A stretch of DNA of 64,000 nt from Rodentibacter genomosp. 2 (GCA_001999425.1 MLHP01000007.1:22180-86179); one strand, 5' to 3'. Shown: positions 11,616 to 22,023, counted from the first letter of the stretch. Numbers and translations are program-made. The notes: a model not told the origin generated them from the letters alone.

Positions 11616-11651
11616 AAAAATCCATATTGTAGCCACGGTATGGATTTTTTT
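11616..11651 (+). terminator. Terminator after nagA
   Basis: A perfect 11-bp stem (AAAAATCCATA / TATGGATTTTT) with a 12-nt loop ends in a run of T, 24 bp after the nagA stop. It is a canonical intrinsic terminator and separates the nan/nag operon from the methyltransferase. Confidence 0.85.
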
Positions 11652-11720
11652 CTTTATTGCTTTAATAAGAATAATTTTTATCTATAATGTAAAAACTTAG
11701 TTTAACAGTAGGAGATTAAA

Positions 11721-12476
11721 ATGGCGAAAGAAGAAGTCGGACATAATTTTTTGGCCCGTTTAGGAAAAACACGTTTACGTCCTGGCGGTAAAAAAGCAAC
11801 GGATTGGTTGATTGGTAACGGTGATTTTACTCAGAATAAAAAAGTATTGGAAGTGGCGTGCAATATGGGGACAACAGCGATTGATTTGGCGAAACAATTC
11901 GGTTGTCAGATTGAGGGCGTTGATTTAGATGAGGAGGCGTTAGAAAAGGCGAAAGCCAATATCGCCGCTAATAACTTACAAGATAAAATTCATGTTCAAC
12001 GTGCCAATGCAATGAAATTACCTTTTGAAGATGAGACTTTTGACATTGTGATCAATGAGGCGATGTTGACGATGTTGCCGGTAGATGCGAAGAAAAAAGC
12101 CATTGCGGAATATTTTCGGGTGTTAAAACCGAGTGGTTTTTTGCTCACTCATGATGTGATGTTGGTGGGCGAAGATCATCAAATTATTCTTGATAATATG
12201 CGTAAGGCGATTAATGTAACGGTAACCCCTTTAACTAAAGAAGGTTGGAAAGGGCTTTTCCAAGAAAGCGGATTCCGTAATGTGGATACATTTTCAGGCG
12301 AAATGACATTACTTTCACCAAAAGGAATGATTTATGACGAGGGCGTTTTAGGCACGCTAAAGATCGTTAAAAATGCGATGAAAACAGAAAACCGTGAGCA
12401 ATTTAAACGTATGTTTAAAACCTTTAACGATCCTAAACATAAATTGCATTTTATTGCGGTATGTAGTCAAAAATAA
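11721..12476 (+). CDS. Class I SAM-dependent methyltransferase, substrate unknown
   Basis: This is a cytoplasmic methyltransferase of the UbiE-like small-molecule type. The 251 residues show motif I as VLEVACNMGT (the usual DxGxG is replaced by E-V-A-C-N-M-G), the acidic ribose-binding residue in IEGVDLDEE, and motif IV region FDIVINEAML. A hydrophobic post-motif strand follows. I do not recognise the substrate. It stands alone, bounded by terminators, with ribosome-binding site AGGAG. I recall a similar unnamed H. influenzae protein, but that does not supply a function. Confidence 0.8.
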   Translation: MAKEEVGHNFLARLGKTRLRPGGKKATDWLIGNGDFTQNKKVLEVACNMGTTAIDLAKQFGCQIEGVDLDEEALEKAKANIAANNLQDKIHVQRANAMKLPFEDETFDIVINEAMLTMLPVDAKKKAIAEYFRVLKPSGFLLTHDVMLVGEDHQIILDNMRKAINVTVTPLTKEGWKGLFQESGFRNVDTFSGEMTLLSPKGMIYDEGVLGTLKIVKNAMKTENREQFKRMFKTFNDPKHKLHFIAVCSQK

Positions 12477-12493
12477 TCAGGAAGTTGAAAAAA

Positions 12494-12518
12494 CAATGTT
12501 CAAAAAACATTGGTTTTT
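12494..12518 (+). terminator. Probable terminator of the methyltransferase
   Basis: A 7-bp stem CAATGTT / AACATTG with a 5-nt loop is followed by GTTTTT, shortly after the methyltransferase stop. Confidence 0.6.
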
Positions 12519-12545
12519 ATGACAGCACTTTGGTGGTTAAAAGTA

Positions 12546-12573
12546 AAAAGGCGAATCTTAAGATTCGCCTTTC
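12546..12573 (-). terminator. Terminator of the porin gene
   Basis: The perfect palindrome AGGCGAATCT-TA-AGATTCGCCT is flanked by A and T runs, so on the minus strand it ends in TTTTTACTTTT, 24 bp past the porin stop. It could also act on the plus strand. Confidence 0.85.
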
Positions 12574-12596
12574 TTGTGAGTTTTCTAGTTTAATAA

Positions 12597-13664
12597 TTAG
12601 AAGAATACACGCAGACCTACACCAATAGCTTTGTCTTTGACTTTTGAATTTTCGTCATAATTGCCGTTAGTATAGTCTTTAGACTGAACATACTTACCTT
12701 CTAGATAAGTGATAACTTGTTTATGAAGTTTATAATCAACACCTAACAAGAAACCATGAGTTTTGGTCTTATCATCACCAGATTTAGATTGCTCATATAA
12801 GTAGTTACCATATACCTTACTGACATCAGCAATTACAGGAACTTGGAAACCTGGAGAAACGAAGAAAGATTTAGTAGATTCATTACTATCAGTTTTATCT
12901 TTTTGGTAACCTGCATCAACTGATACTAAGAAACTTTTGAAATCGTAGCCTGCACTCAACATCAAACCATCGACATTGCGTTTAGCATTTGAATTAAGTT
13001 CTGATTTATAGTTAGTGCGGCCGTAAACCCCTTCAAGGATTAACCCATTGTTTTCATATAAGAAACCTGCTTGAACACCATTTGATAATGAGCCGTGGTT
13101 AACTTCATTGTTAGTACGGTCTTCAGCAAATTGATAGCTTGCACCTAATTGTAAACCTTCAACACCATAGTAGTCATAACGGATTACAGAGCGACCAGAT
13201 GTTGGTACATAATCCGGTAAAATACCATAGTCGTAGTCTTCTGCAATACCGACATCATCGCCGATAGTTACTTGGCGACCAAAGGTTACTTGACCTAATT
13301 CTTTTTTACCAAGACCAACATAGGCACGGTGAGCTCTAACTGAACCAAATCCATCCTCTTTAGCTGATTTTCCGCCTTGCTCATCTTTTCCATCAAAACG
13401 GAACTCTGTGCGACCTAAAGCGTAGAAACCGTCACTTAAATCGTGTTTTACTTTAAATTCAACACGAGAACCTGCATTTCTTAAACCAGTGTGAGAATGT
13501 TTTTTGTTGGCTACTTTACCACCACCTTGGTTAGATTTTTCCAACATAAGACGAAGTGAACCGTTTACTTCAAATTTAGTTCCTTCGTTGTCATAAATCA
13601 CTGTGGCATTCGCTGCTGAAGCTGCAAATGCACCGACGATTAATGCTGCTAGTGTTTTTTTCAT
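12597..13664 (-). CDS. ompP2: Outer-membrane porin, OmpP2 family
   Basis: This is a general-diffusion porin of the outer membrane, probably the major porin of this organism and the route for sialic acid and other small solutes into the periplasm. The 355 residues begin with a signal peptide (MKKTLAALIVGAFAASAANA). The body is amphipathic beta strands with N-terminal IYDNEGTKFEVNGSLRLML typical of Pasteurellaceae P2/OmpH porins, and it ends in a terminal phenylalanine (GLRVFF) used for barrel insertion. Loops rich in Lys/Asn/Ser (for example near residues 45-60 and 200-230) are the expected variable surface parts. Placement between nagA and rnhA matches the H. influenzae order as I recall it. 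Confidence 0.93.
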   Translation of the reverse strand: MKKTLAALIVGAFAASAANATVIYDNEGTKFEVNGSLRLMLEKSNQGGGKVANKKHSHTGLRNAGSRVEFKVKHDLSDGFYALGRTEFRFDGKDEQGGKSAKEDGFGSVRAHRAYVGLGKKELGQVTFGRQVTIGDDVGIAEDYDYGILPDYVPTSGRSVIRYDYYGVEGLQLGASYQFAEDRTNNEVNHGSLSNGVQAGFLYENNGLILEGVYGRTNYKSELNSNAKRNVDGLMLSAGYDFKSFLVSVDAGYQKDKTDSNESTKSFFVSPGFQVPVIADVSKVYGNYLYEQSKSGDDKTKTHGFLLGVDYKLHKQVITYLEGKYVQSKDYTNGNYDENSKVKDKAIGVGLRVFF

Positions 13665-13805
13665 AATTGTTATTCCTTATTGGTATGTTAATGACCAAGA
13701 CTGAACTTTTCATTATTTAAAATGTCAATCGCCTAAATAGGCGGTTCGGATCTTTACAAAAAGCAATTTTTCTGTCAATGGAAAATGGCTGTAAAATTTT
13801 AAATA

Positions 13806-13835
13806 TCAGATCAAGATCACATTTTTAAATGTGAT
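13806..13835. promoter_or_regulatory. Palindrome and CRP-like site upstream of the porin
   Basis: ATCACATTT-TT-AAATGTGAT (13816-13835) is a perfect 9-bp-arm inverted repeat. Overlapping it, TCAGATCAAGATCACA (13806-13821) resembles a CRP site with one perfect half (TCACA) and one weak half. It lies about 140-180 bp upstream of the porin start and just beyond the 3' end of rnhA, so porin control is the more likely role. Confidence 0.5.
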
Positions 13836-13878
13836 AAGTTCAAAATTTAAACAATTTTTGCTTATAAAACAGAAAAAT

Positions 13879-14355
13879 TTAATCATCATTTTGTTCTAGA
13901 GAGTAGCCCTTATCCTCAAAAGTAGGATTTTCTGCCCCTTTTTTTGCCAAAACATCACAAATTTCATTTTCACGGTGTCCTACATGGCCTTTTACCCATT
14001 GCCATTCAATTTTGTGAGGTTGAATAGCATCATCAAGCGCCAACCATAAATCTTGGTTTTTTACCGGCTTGCCGTTGCTGGTTTTCCAATTATTTTTCTT
14101 CCAATTTGTTATCCACTTAGTGATACCGTTTTTCATATATTGGCTATCACTGTAAAGAGTCACTTGGCAAGGTTCTTTTAATGTATTGAGCGCTTCAATT
14201 ACCGCACGTAATTCCATGCGATTATTTGTGGTGTTGAAATAACCTCTGGAAAGTTGTTTTTCATGCTCTTTATAGCGTAATAGAATACCAATTCCCCCCG
14301 TACCGGGATTGCCGAGGCACGAACCATCAGTAAAAATTTCAATCTGTTTTTGCAT
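13879..14355 (-). CDS. rnhA: Ribonuclease HI
   Basis: This enzyme cuts the RNA strand of RNA-DNA hybrids during replication and R-loop removal. The 158 residues carry all four acidic active-site positions: [28 protein letters not shown] and the aspartate in [10 protein letters not shown], plus the conserved KGHVGHREN. The frame extends 39 codons upstream, but the family starts at [12 protein letters not shown], so the ATG at 14355 is chosen; no clear ribosome-binding site precedes any candidate. It is divergent from dnaQ with 60 bp between them, an arrangement also found in E. coli. Confidence 0.94.
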   Translation of the reverse strand: MQKQIEIFTDGSCLGNPGTGGIGILLRYKEHEKQLSRGYFNTTNNRMELRAVIEALNTLKEPCQVTLYSDSQYMKNGITKWITNWKKNNWKTSNGKPVKNQDLWLALDDAIQPHKIEWQWVKGHVGHRENEICDVLAKKGAENPTFEDKGYSLEQNDD

Positions 14356-14415
14356 AACAAAATCGTTGTTGTGTAAAATACCGGTCATTCTAAAGGAAAG
14401 AAATAGGTTGAACAA

Positions 14416-15183
14416 ATGATTAATCCAAATCGCCAAATTGTACTGGATACGGAAACAACGGGGATGAACCAACTAGGTGCGCATTATGAAGGACATGGTA
14501 TTATTGAAATTGGTGCGGTTGAATTGGTGAATCGCCGTTATACGGGAAATAATTTCCATATTTATATTAATCCTAACCGACCGGTCGATCCGGAGGCAAT
14601 TAAAGTTCATGGTATCACCGATGAGATGCTTGCCGATAAACCGGAATTTAAGACAGTAGCCCAAGAATTTTTAGATTATATTAAGGGCGCGGAGCTTTTA
14701 ATTCACAATGCGCCCTTTGATGTGGGATTCATGGATTATGAATTTCGTAAATTAGGATTGGATGTAAAAACAACGGATATTTGCGTGGTAACGGATACCC
14801 TGCAAATGGCACGTCAAATGTATCCGGGCAAACGTAATAGTTTGGATGCATTGTGTGATCGATTAGGCATTGATAATAGTAAGAGAACGTTGCACGGAGC
14901 ATTACTGGATGCGGAAATTTTAGCTGACGTTTATCTTTCCATGACTGGCGGGCAAACCAGCTTGTTTGAGGAGGGGGAAGAGGAAATCCCTATGGTGGCT
15001 ACAATAGAAAGGAGTACTGCCGAATCAATAGAAAGTGCGGTTACTTTTTCTAATAATTTAAAACGTTTACAGCCGAACGAAGAAGAATTACAAGCCCATT
15101 TGGACTTATTGAAAATGATCAATAAAAAGAGTAATGGAAAATGCCTGTGGGATTTACGTGCAAATAATAAATCCGTGCATTAA
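14416..15183 (+). CDS. dnaQ: DNA polymerase III epsilon subunit (proofreading exonuclease)
   Basis: This is the 3'-5' proofreading exonuclease of the replicative polymerase. The 255 residues show the DEDDh motifs: LDTETTGM (Exo I), [14 protein letters not shown] (Exo II) and [14 protein letters not shown] (Exo III). A less conserved C-terminal tail of about 60 residues would bind the alpha subunit. The ribosome-binding site is weak (GGAAAG). An uptake signal lies in the C-terminal part (15033). Confidence 0.95.
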   Translation: MINPNRQIVLDTETTGMNQLGAHYEGHGIIEIGAVELVNRRYTGNNFHIYINPNRPVDPEAIKVHGITDEMLADKPEFKTVAQEFLDYIKGAELLIHNAPFDVGFMDYEFRKLGLDVKTTDICVVTDTLQMARQMYPGKRNSLDALCDRLGIDNSKRTLHGALLDAEILADVYLSMTGGQTSLFEEGEEEIPMVATIERSTAESIESAVTFSNNLKRLQPNEEELQAHLDLLKMINKKSNGKCLWDLRANNKSVH

Positions 15184-15217
15184 ATGAACGAATAGGAGTG
15201 AAATTATAAAAAAAAGA

Positions 15218-15246
15218 TTGACGAGATAAGAGCGGATCATTATTAT
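15218..15246 (+). promoter_or_regulatory. Promoter of the tRNA-Asp pair
   Basis: TTGACG (15218-15223), a 17-bp spacer and TATTAT (15241-15246) lie just upstream of the first tRNA-Asp, with a G/C-containing discriminator. Confidence 0.65.
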
Positions 15247-15260
15247 ACGCTCCACTTAGC

Positions 15261-15337
15261 GGAGTGGTAGTTCAGCTGGTTAGAATACCTGCCTGTCACG
15301 CAGGGGGTCGCGGGTTCGAGTCCCGTCCATTCCGCCA
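15261..15337 (+). tRNA. tRNA-Asp (GTC)
   Basis: The 77-nt sequence folds as a cloverleaf with acceptor GGAGTGG pairing CCATTCC, anticodon loop CTGTCAC (anticodon GTC at 15295-15297), T-loop GGTTCGAGTCC and an encoded CCA end. Confidence 0.98.
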
Positions 15338-15400
15338 ATTTTCATTTACTCCTTATTGATGTGTTTACGAAAGTGAACAATAACGATGATGTTAAGTTGC

Positions 15401-15477
15401 GGAGTGGTAGTTCAGCTGGTTAGAATACCTGCCTGTCACGCAGGGGGTCGCGGGTTCGAGTCCCGTCCATTCCGCCA
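15401..15477 (+). tRNA. tRNA-Asp (GTC), second copy
   Basis: This copy is identical over all 77 nt to the first, 63 bp downstream, and the same 3' flank (AATTTT) follows. The two are probably cotranscribed from the promoter at 15218 and end at the terminator at 15495. Confidence 0.98.
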
Positions 15478-15494
15478 ATTTTTTAACAAAAAAT

Positions 15495-15517
15495 AGCACC
15501 TATGGGTGCTTTTTTTA
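15495..15517 (+). terminator. Terminator of the tRNA-Asp operon
   Basis: The stem AGCACC / GGTGCT with loop TATG is followed by seven T. Confidence 0.88.
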
Positions 15518-15596
15518 TTTGTTTTCAAATGATTTTTTACCAACACCCTAACTTCCGCTATAATGCCCCCATTTTTGACAAGATAAGAGATTTTTT

Positions 15597-17111
15597 ATGG
15601 CAACTCCTGTTGTAGCCCTTGTTGGGCGTCCAAATGTAGGAAAATCAACGCTGTTTAACCGCCTAACACGCACCCGTGATGCCTTGGTAGCAGATTTTCC
15701 CGGTTTAACCCGTGATCGTAAATACGGTCATGCACATATTGCTGGACATGAATTTATTGTGATTGATACCGGTGGTATTGATGGTACGGAAGAAGGCGTA
15801 GAAGAAAAAATGGCAGAGCAATCATTGCTTGCTATTGAAGAAGCGGATATTGTGCTTTTTCTCGTCGATGCCCGTGCGGGGCTGACAGCCGCAGATATCG
15901 GCATTGCAAATTATTTGCGCCAACGGGAGAATAAAATCACGGTTGTGGTTGCAAATAAAACCGATGGCATTGATGCTGATTCTCACTGTGCGGAATTTTA
16001 TCAATTAGGCTTGGGCAATATCGAACAAATTGCCGCGTCGCAAGGGCGTGGCGTTACCCAGTTAATGGAACAAGTGCTTGCGCCTTTTGCCGAACAAATA
16101 GAAAACGTAGAAGAAACCGATCGCACTTCTGATGAAGAGCAGGATGAATGGGCGCAAGGGTTTGATTTTGATTCGGAAGAAGATACCGCATTACTTGATG
16201 AAAGTCTGGAAGAGGAAATTGATAGCGAACAAGATAAACATATCAAAATTGCGATAGTCGGTCGTCCTAATGTCGGTAAATCTACGTTAACCAACCGTAT
16301 TTTAGGTGAAGACCGGGTGGTGGTTTACGATATGCCGGGAACCACACGGGATAGCGTTTATATTCCAATGGAACGTGACGGACAGCATTATACGTTGATT
16401 GATACAGCAGGGGTGCGTAAGCGGGGGAAAGTACATCTTGCAGTCGAGAAGTTCTCCGTGATAAAAACCCTGCAAGCTATTCAAGATGCGAATGTGGTGT
16501 TGCTTACCATTGATGCACGTGAAAATATTTCAGACCAAGATTTGTCTTTGCTTGGTTTCATTTTGAATGCAGGCCGTTCTCTTGTCATTGTGGTGAATAA
16601 ATGGGACGGTTTGGATCAAGAAATCAAAGATCGTGTGAAATCGGAACTTGACCGCCGTTTAGATTTTATTGATTTTGCCCGTGTGCATTTTATTTCTGCG
16701 TTACACGGCAGTGGTGTTGGTAATTTGTTTGATTCCATTAAAGAAGCCTACGCTTGTGCCACACAAAAAATGACGACCTCAATGCTTACCCGCATTTTGC
16801 AAATGGCGACAGATGAACATCAACCGCCAATGATCGGGGGGCGTCGTATTAAATTAAAATATGCCCATCCGGGCGGTTATAACCCGCCGATTATCGTAGT
16901 ACATGGTAATCAAATGGAAAAATTACCGGATTCCTATAAGCGTTATTTATCAAATTATTATCGTAAAAGTTTGAAAATTATCGGCTCGCCGATTCGTCTG
17001 ATTTTCCAAGAGGGCGACAACCCGTTTGTCGGACGTAAAAATAAACTAACGCCGAATCAGTTGCGCAAACGCAAACGCTTGATGAAATTTATTAAGAAAT
17101 CGAAAAAGTAA
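15597..17111 (+). CDS. der: Ribosome-assembly GTPase Der (EngA)
   Basis: This double-GTPase acts in maturation of the 50S ribosomal subunit. The 504 residues contain two G domains, each with GRPNVGKST (near residues 10 and 222), DTGG or DTAG switch motifs and N-K-x-D specificity motifs (ANKTD, VNKWDG). An acidic linker of about 50 residues rich in Glu and Asp joins them, and a C-terminal KH-like domain follows. A -10 box TATAAT (15559-15564) lies 33 bp upstream of the start. The paired uptake-signal terminator follows. Confidence 0.96.
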   Translation: MATPVVALVGRPNVGKSTLFNRLTRTRDALVADFPGLTRDRKYGHAHIAGHEFIVIDTGGIDGTEEGVEEKMAEQSLLAIEEADIVLFLVDARAGLTAADIGIANYLRQRENKITVVVANKTDGIDADSHCAEFYQLGLGNIEQIAASQGRGVTQLMEQVLAPFAEQIENVEETDRTSDEEQDEWAQGFDFDSEEDTALLDESLEEEIDSEQDKHIKIAIVGRPNVGKSTLTNRILGEDRVVVYDMPGTTRDSVYIPMERDGQHYTLIDTAGVRKRGKVHLAVEKFSVIKTLQAIQDANVVLLTIDARENISDQDLSLLGFILNAGRSLVIVVNKWDGLDQEIKDRVKSELDRRLDFIDFARVHFISALHGSGVGNLFDSIKEAYACATQKMTTSMLTRILQMATDEHQPPMIGGRRIKLKYAHPGGYNPPIIVVHGNQMEKLPDSYKRYLSNYYRKSLKIIGSPIRLIFQEGDNPFVGRKNKLTPNQLRKRKRLMKFIKKSKK

Positions 17112-17116
17112 TATAG

Positions 17117-17147
17117 AAAAGTGCGGTTAAATTAACCGCACTTTTTT
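17117..17147 (+). terminator. Uptake-signal terminator after der
   Basis: Inverted uptake signals (17119, 17135) form a 14-bp perfect stem with T6 after it. The arms almost touch (1 nt apart), so the innermost A-T pairs probably open as the loop. Confidence 0.85.
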
Positions 17148-17334
17148 AGTTTTTTGATATTATGTAACAGTTTTACAAAACTGACATTTCAATGTGAGTG
17201 ATAGAGACATGCTACGTGTGTCCAATGTCAATAATTTCAATTGCTTATCAACTAGAACACACGCAGTACTCCCCTATATTTTGTATCAATTTTTTCTTTG
17301 TGTATTTGCTACATAATACCGTAGTTTTTAGCAA

Positions 17335-18714
17335 TTATTGTTTACGCCAAATTGTACCGCTTGGTCCGTCTTCCAAAATAATGCCTATTGCATTGAGTTC
17401 GTTGCGGGCAGCGTCAGCGGCAGACCAATCCTTGGCTACTCTGGCATCATTACGTTGCTTAATCAAATTTTCTATCTTAGCGATTTCTTCATTATTGGAA
17501 CCCGACTGTAAGAATTGTTCGGGATCTTGTTCAAGTAATCCGAGAATATTTGCCAATTCACGTAAGCGGGCTGCCAAACCGTCCGCCAAAGCTTGATTTT
17601 CTGATTTTAATTTATTGATTTCTCTTGCCATTTCAAATAAAACGGAAATCGCATTAGGCGTGTTGAAATCATCATTCATCGCATCACGGAACGCCGCCAC
17701 AAAATTTTCTCCGCCAAAAGCGACCGCACTTTGATCCGTTCCCCGCAATGCAGTATATAATCGCTCTAACGCACTGTGGGCGAGATTTAAGTTTTCCTCA
17801 CTATAATTTAACTGGCTACGATAATGGGCGGATAACAGAAAATAACGTACACTTTCGGCATCGTAATGACTTAGTACATCACGAATGGTGAAGAAATTGC
17901 CGAGAGATTTCGACATTTTTTCTTTATCTACCATAATCATGCCGGAATGAATCCAATAATTGACATATTTTCCGTCGTGAGCACAGTATGATTGGGCAAT
18001 TTCGTTTTCATGGTGTGGAAACATTAAATCTGAACCGCCGCCGTGAATATCAAAATGATTACCAAGTTGTTTACTGTTCATCGCTGAGCATTCAATATGC
18101 CAGCCCGGGCGACCGGCTCCCCAAGGTGAAGCCCAACTCGGTTCGTTCTCTTTTGACATTTTCCATAGCACGAAATCCATCGGATTCTTCTTCACATCGG
18201 ATACATCAACCCGTGCGCCGGCTTGTAATTGGTCTAAATCTTGACGGGATAATTGACCGTATTCTTTGAAGCTTTCCACATCAAACATCACATCTCCGTT
18301 TTGTGCGACATAAGCGTGTCCCCGCTGAATCAATGTCTCAACGATTGCAATAATTTCAGGAATATGATGGGTGGCACGCGGTTCAAAATCAGGGCGTAAA
18401 ATATTCAAGGCATCAAAATCTTTGTACATTTCAGTTACCATACGATCAACTAATTGTTCGCAGGTTTCTTTATTTTCTAATGCTCGCTTGATGATTTTGT
18501 CATCCACATCGGTAATATTGCGTACATAGGTTAAATTGTAGCCTAAATAACGTAAATAACGGGCAATCACATCAAAGGAAACAAAAGTTCGTCCATGACC
18601 GATATGGCATAGGTCATAGACGGTGACACCACACACATACATTCCTACGTTATTTTCGTGAATAGGTTTAAAAATTTCTTTTTCTCGGGTTAGGGTATTG
18701 AAGATTTTTAGCAT
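17335..18714 (-). CDS. cysS: Cysteinyl-tRNA synthetase
   Basis: This enzyme charges tRNA-Cys. The 459 residues show the class I signatures HIGHGRT (near residue 38) and KMSKSLGN (near residue 265). The zinc ligands characteristic of CysRS lie in [16 protein letters not shown] and FPHHENE. It is followed on the opposite strand by ppiB in a divergent arrangement (about 100 bp gap with an uptake signal at 18745). Confidence 0.97.
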   Translation of the reverse strand: MLKIFNTLTREKEIFKPIHENNVGMYVCGVTVYDLCHIGHGRTFVSFDVIARYLRYLGYNLTYVRNITDVDDKIIKRALENKETCEQLVDRMVTEMYKDFDALNILRPDFEPRATHHIPEIIAIVETLIQRGHAYVAQNGDVMFDVESFKEYGQLSRQDLDQLQAGARVDVSDVKKNPMDFVLWKMSKENEPSWASPWGAGRPGWHIECSAMNSKQLGNHFDIHGGGSDLMFPHHENEIAQSYCAHDGKYVNYWIHSGMIMVDKEKMSKSLGNFFTIRDVLSHYDAESVRYFLLSAHYRSQLNYSEENLNLAHSALERLYTALRGTDQSAVAFGGENFVAAFRDAMNDDFNTPNAISVLFEMAREINKLKSENQALADGLAARLRELANILGLLEQDPEQFLQSGSNNEEIAKIENLIKQRNDARVAKDWSAADAARNELNAIGIILEDGPSGTIWRKQ

Positions 18715-18815
18715 GGTTAAGCTCGTAGAATATGGTAAAAACTGACCGCACTTTATAGCACTTTTAGCTTGATTGTGGAATAATGTAGCCCTTAATTTTT
18801 CACAAGGAAAACAAA

Positions 18816-19325
18816 ATGGTTACGTTACACACAAACTTTGGCGATATTAAAATTAAATTAGATTTTGATAAAGCCCCGGTTACGGCAGAAAATTTCTTAA
18901 ATTACTGTAAAGAGGGCTTTTATGATAACACAATTTTTCACCGTGTAATTGATGGCTTTATGATTCAAGGCGGTGGTATGGAAAGCGGTATGCGTGAAAA
19001 AGCGACCAAAGCACCGATCAAAAACGAAGCCAACAATCGTTTAAGCAATAAACGTGGCACAATCGCCATGGCGCGTACATCCGATCCCCATTCTGCAAGC
19101 TCACAATTCTTTATCAATGTAGCGGATAACAATTTCTTAGATTACCGTTCAAAAGAAATGTTTGGCAAAGAAGTGGTACAAGAATGGGGTTATGCCGTGT
19201 TCGGTGAAGTGGTTGAAGGCATGGATGTTGTGGATAAAATCAAGGGTGTGAAAACCGGTAATAAAGGGTTTCACCAAGATGTACCGAAAGAAGATGTGGT
19301 GATTAATTCTGTTAGCGTAGAATAA
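18816..19325 (+). CDS. ppiB: Peptidyl-prolyl cis-trans isomerase B (cyclophilin)
   Basis: This cytoplasmic cyclophilin catalyses proline isomerisation during folding. The 169 residues have no signal peptide and carry the active-site arginine and phenylalanine in [13 protein letters not shown], with the further conserved stretch [11 protein letters not shown]. The start has AAGGAAAAC upstream. A terminator follows directly. Confidence 0.95.
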   Translation: MVTLHTNFGDIKIKLDFDKAPVTAENFLNYCKEGFYDNTIFHRVIDGFMIQGGGMESGMREKATKAPIKNEANNRLSNKRGTIAMARTSDPHSASSQFFINVADNNFLDYRSKEMFGKEVVQEWGYAVFGEVVEGMDVVDKIKGVKTGNKGFHQDVPKEDVVINSVSVE

Positions 19326-19331
19326 TGAAAT

Positions 19332-19357
19332 AAACCTGAGCATCGCCTCAGGTTTTT
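19332..19357 (+). terminator. Terminator of ppiB
   Basis: The perfect 9-bp stem AAACCTGAG / CTCAGGTTT with loop CATCGC ends in five T. Confidence 0.88.
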
Positions 19358-19410
19358 GCTGGATAGACTAGGCTCACTTTGTTTTATTAAGCTCAGTGAG
19401 CCTAAATTTT

Positions 19411-20766
19411 TTAGAGAGAATTAATAAAAATTACTAGAATAATGATTGGGATGACGTATTTCACATAGTTAAACCAAATGGTTGTAAATTTTTCATTTGC
19501 ACCCAACTCTTTTTTGGCTTCATCTTTTAAAACAAATCCTACGAAAATTGAACTCCCAAGTGCGGTCAAAATAAACAGAATATTTCCACTCACATAATCA
19601 AAGGTATCGAAAATACTGCGTCCTGCGATGGTAATCTCTTTCCACACATTGTCGCTCAAAACTGACGGTACATTGCCGAGTAAGAAAATTCCGCTGAGTG
19701 TGGCAGTGATGGCTTGTTTACGCGTGAGCCTTGTTTTCTCCTGCAAAGCGGTAATTAGCACTTCATAAATGGTAATCGAGGTGGTTAAAGCGGCGATGAC
19801 CAATAGGCTAAAGAAAATGGTGGCAAACACCGAACCTGCCCACATATGCGAGAACACAATCGGCAAACTTTGGAAAACCAGCGTTGGCCCGGAATTAGGG
19901 GCTACGTTGAAGCTAAACAGTGAAGGGAAAATCATAAAGCCTGCAGCAAGGGCAATTAGAGTGTTAATCACGCCTGTAATCGTGGCAGTTTTAATCAGAT
20001 CTTCTTTTTTATTAAGATAGCTTGAAAGGGTAATCAACACGCCAAAGCCAAGGCTTAATGCAAAAAAGACTTGTCCTAATACAAAGACAAACAGCTCTTT
20101 GGTAATTTTGGAAAAATCAGGCACGAGGTAGAATTTTATCCCTTCCATTGCACCCGGTAGGGTAACATTTCGCACGATCATCACGAGTAGGAAAACGAAC
20201 AGTAGCGGCATTAAAAATTTTACAGAGCGTTCGATGCCCTCCATAATCCCTTTGGCTAAAATGATGTAATTAACCAGGACGAATAAGCCGGTATACATCA
20301 GGATCGCAATCGGGTTATTGTGGATATGATCGTGAAAAAACGTGCTGGTGGTTTTAATGGTAACGGGTTGGGAGAGATCGAGCTGCCCAGAAATAAGACT
20401 GCCAATATAATTCAGCACCCAACCGCCTAGAACCATATAGTAGGCTAGAATCCCAAATGAACCGAGTAAGCCCATATAACCGAGAATTTTCCACCCTGAA
20501 TGGATTTTTTTGCCGTTTGCCACGCCGGAAAAGGCGTCAATGGAATTTTTTTGAATGCGTCTGCCGATCACATTTTCAACTAAGATCATCGGGATACCGA
20601 TTATGATCATCGCTACGCAGAAAAGAAAAACATAAGCCCCGCCGCCATTTTCGCCCACGAGATAGGGGAAACGCCAGGTTGCGCCAAAGCCAATGGTCGC
20701 TCCCGCCACAGTCAAAACATACGTTAGGCGGCTAGACCAAGATTGTCGTGATGTTGGTGCTGTCAT
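19411..20766 (-). CDS. Sodium-dependent transporter, NSS (SNF) family
   Basis: This inner-membrane protein of 451 residues has about 11 to 12 hydrophobic segments and the NSS signature in TM1 (GATIGFGATWRFPYL), where sodium and substrate bind in the LeuT fold. It imports an amino acid with sodium. It follows ald by 76 bp on the same strand, so alanine is a reasonable guess for the substrate; this is inference only. One uptake signal lies inside (19558). Confidence 0.85.
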   Translation of the reverse strand: MTAPTSRQSWSSRLTYVLTVAGATIGFGATWRFPYLVGENGGGAYVFLFCVAMIIIGIPMILVENVIGRRIQKNSIDAFSGVANGKKIHSGWKILGYMGLLGSFGILAYYMVLGGWVLNYIGSLISGQLDLSQPVTIKTTSTFFHDHIHNNPIAILMYTGLFVLVNYIILAKGIMEGIERSVKFLMPLLFVFLLVMIVRNVTLPGAMEGIKFYLVPDFSKITKELFVFVLGQVFFALSLGFGVLITLSSYLNKKEDLIKTATITGVINTLIALAAGFMIFPSLFSFNVAPNSGPTLVFQSLPIVFSHMWAGSVFATIFFSLLVIAALTTSITIYEVLITALQEKTRLTRKQAITATLSGIFLLGNVPSVLSDNVWKEITIAGRSIFDTFDYVSGNILFILTALGSSIFVGFVLKDEAKKELGANEKFTTIWFNYVKYVIPIIILVIFINSL

Positions 20767-20842
20767 ATTATCACCTTAAATTTTGCAAAAAATAGGAGAA
20801 AACGCACCGCTTGTTCGGTACGTTTGCGTAAGAAAAGCCAGT

Positions 20843-21952
20843 TTAGGCGAGGGCGATTTTCGCTTCGGTATAAGGTAAGCCGAAGGCATCGCTTACCCCT
20901 TTGAACGTGCAAAGTCCGTTGTAAGTGTTCAACCCTTGTAACAAGGAAGGATCAGAAAGACAGGCTTGTCTTACACCAAGTGCGGCAATTTTTAAGCCGT
21001 ATTGCAAGGTTGAATCGGTTAAACCGAGAGTTGAGGTTCGAGCCACACAACCCGGCATATTGGCGACACAGTAATGAATGACACCATCAATCTCAAAAAT
21101 TGGATCGTTATGCGTAGTTGGGGTTGAAGTTTCAAAACAACCGCCTTGATCGATTGCGACATCAACCAAAATTGAGCCTTTTTTCATCAATTTTAAATCT
21201 CCTCGGCGAACCAAATGTGGTGGTTTTGCCCCTGGAATTAATACAGCCCCGATGACGACGTCGGCTTCTGGCAGTAGGTTTAAAATGTTACCGCGTGAGC
21301 TAGTTAAGGTTTGGATCTGCATACCGAAAATTTGATCGATATATGCCAAACGCTCGGCGTTGATGTCTAAAATCGTTACATCAGCGCCAATCCCCATTGC
21401 GATTTGTGCTGCATTTAAGCCTACAACACCCCCTCCCAAAATAACCACTTTCGCTTTCGGTGTACCAGCCGTGCCGCTTAATAGCACGCCCGCACCGCCA
21501 AAGGTTTTCTGGATAAATTTCGCCGATTCAAGAGTCGCTAAACGCCCTGCTATCGCACTCATTGGGGCAAGACACGGCAAGCCTGTTGGGGTTTTAATGG
21601 TTTCATAGGCAACGGCTTGAATTTTGCGGGAGAGTAACATTTCGGTAAGGGGTTTATCAGCAGCTAGGTGGAGGTAGGTATATAAAATTTGATTTTCACG
21701 GAAATAATGATATTCGGATTCAATGGGTTCTTTTACCTTAATAATCATTTCACTCTTAGCAAATAGGGTCGCTTTATCGGTAATTTCAGCTCCTGCTCGT
21801 TGATAGGCTTCGTCACTAAAACCAATTTCTGTGCCTGCTCCTGCTTCAATGTAAACTTTATGTCCGTTTTCAACGTAAGATTGAACATTTGCAGGGGTTA
21901 AACCAACGCGGTATTCTTGAACTTTGACTTCTTTTGGACAACCTATAATCAT
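20843..21952 (-). CDS. ald: Alanine dehydrogenase
   Basis: This enzyme interconverts L-alanine and pyruvate with NAD and ammonia, allowing alanine use as carbon or nitrogen source. The 369 residues have the N-terminal signature MIIGCPKEVKVQEYRVGLTP, the active-site histidine region YTYLHLAAD and the Rossmann motif ILGGGVVGLNAA. An upstream in-frame start would add 9 residues, but AAGGA precedes the ATG at 21952 and the family begins at that methionine. It is probably cotranscribed with the NSS transporter. Confidence 0.93.
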   Translation of the reverse strand: MIIGCPKEVKVQEYRVGLTPANVQSYVENGHKVYIEAGAGTEIGFSDEAYQRAGAEITDKATLFAKSEMIIKVKEPIESEYHYFRENQILYTYLHLAADKPLTEMLLSRKIQAVAYETIKTPTGLPCLAPMSAIAGRLATLESAKFIQKTFGGAGVLLSGTAGTPKAKVVILGGGVVGLNAAQIAMGIGADVTILDINAERLAYIDQIFGMQIQTLTSSRGNILNLLPEADVVIGAVLIPGAKPPHLVRRGDLKLMKKGSILVDVAIDQGGCFETSTPTTHNDPIFEIDGVIHYCVANMPGCVARTSTLGLTDSTLQYGLKIAALGVRQACLSDPSLLQGLNTYNGLCTFKGVSDAFGLPYTEAKIALA

Positions 21953-22011
21953 TTTTAAGATCCTTCTTAATTTAAACAATATTTAAAGTTAAACAAAAAA
22001 ATTAACATATA

Positions 22012-22023
22012 TGACATATGTCA
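22012..22023. promoter_or_regulatory. 12-bp palindrome upstream of ald
   Basis: TGACATATGTCA is a perfect palindrome 60 bp upstream of the ald start. It is a candidate operator, but no known regulator is assigned. Confidence 0.35.

Noticed and set aside
20806..20814. A single ACCGCTTGT (reverse of ACAAGCGGT, the Actinobacillus pleuropneumoniae-type uptake signal) between ald and the NSS transporter
   Set aside because: About 0.5 copies are expected by chance in 64 kb, so one copy is no evidence of transfer from that clade.
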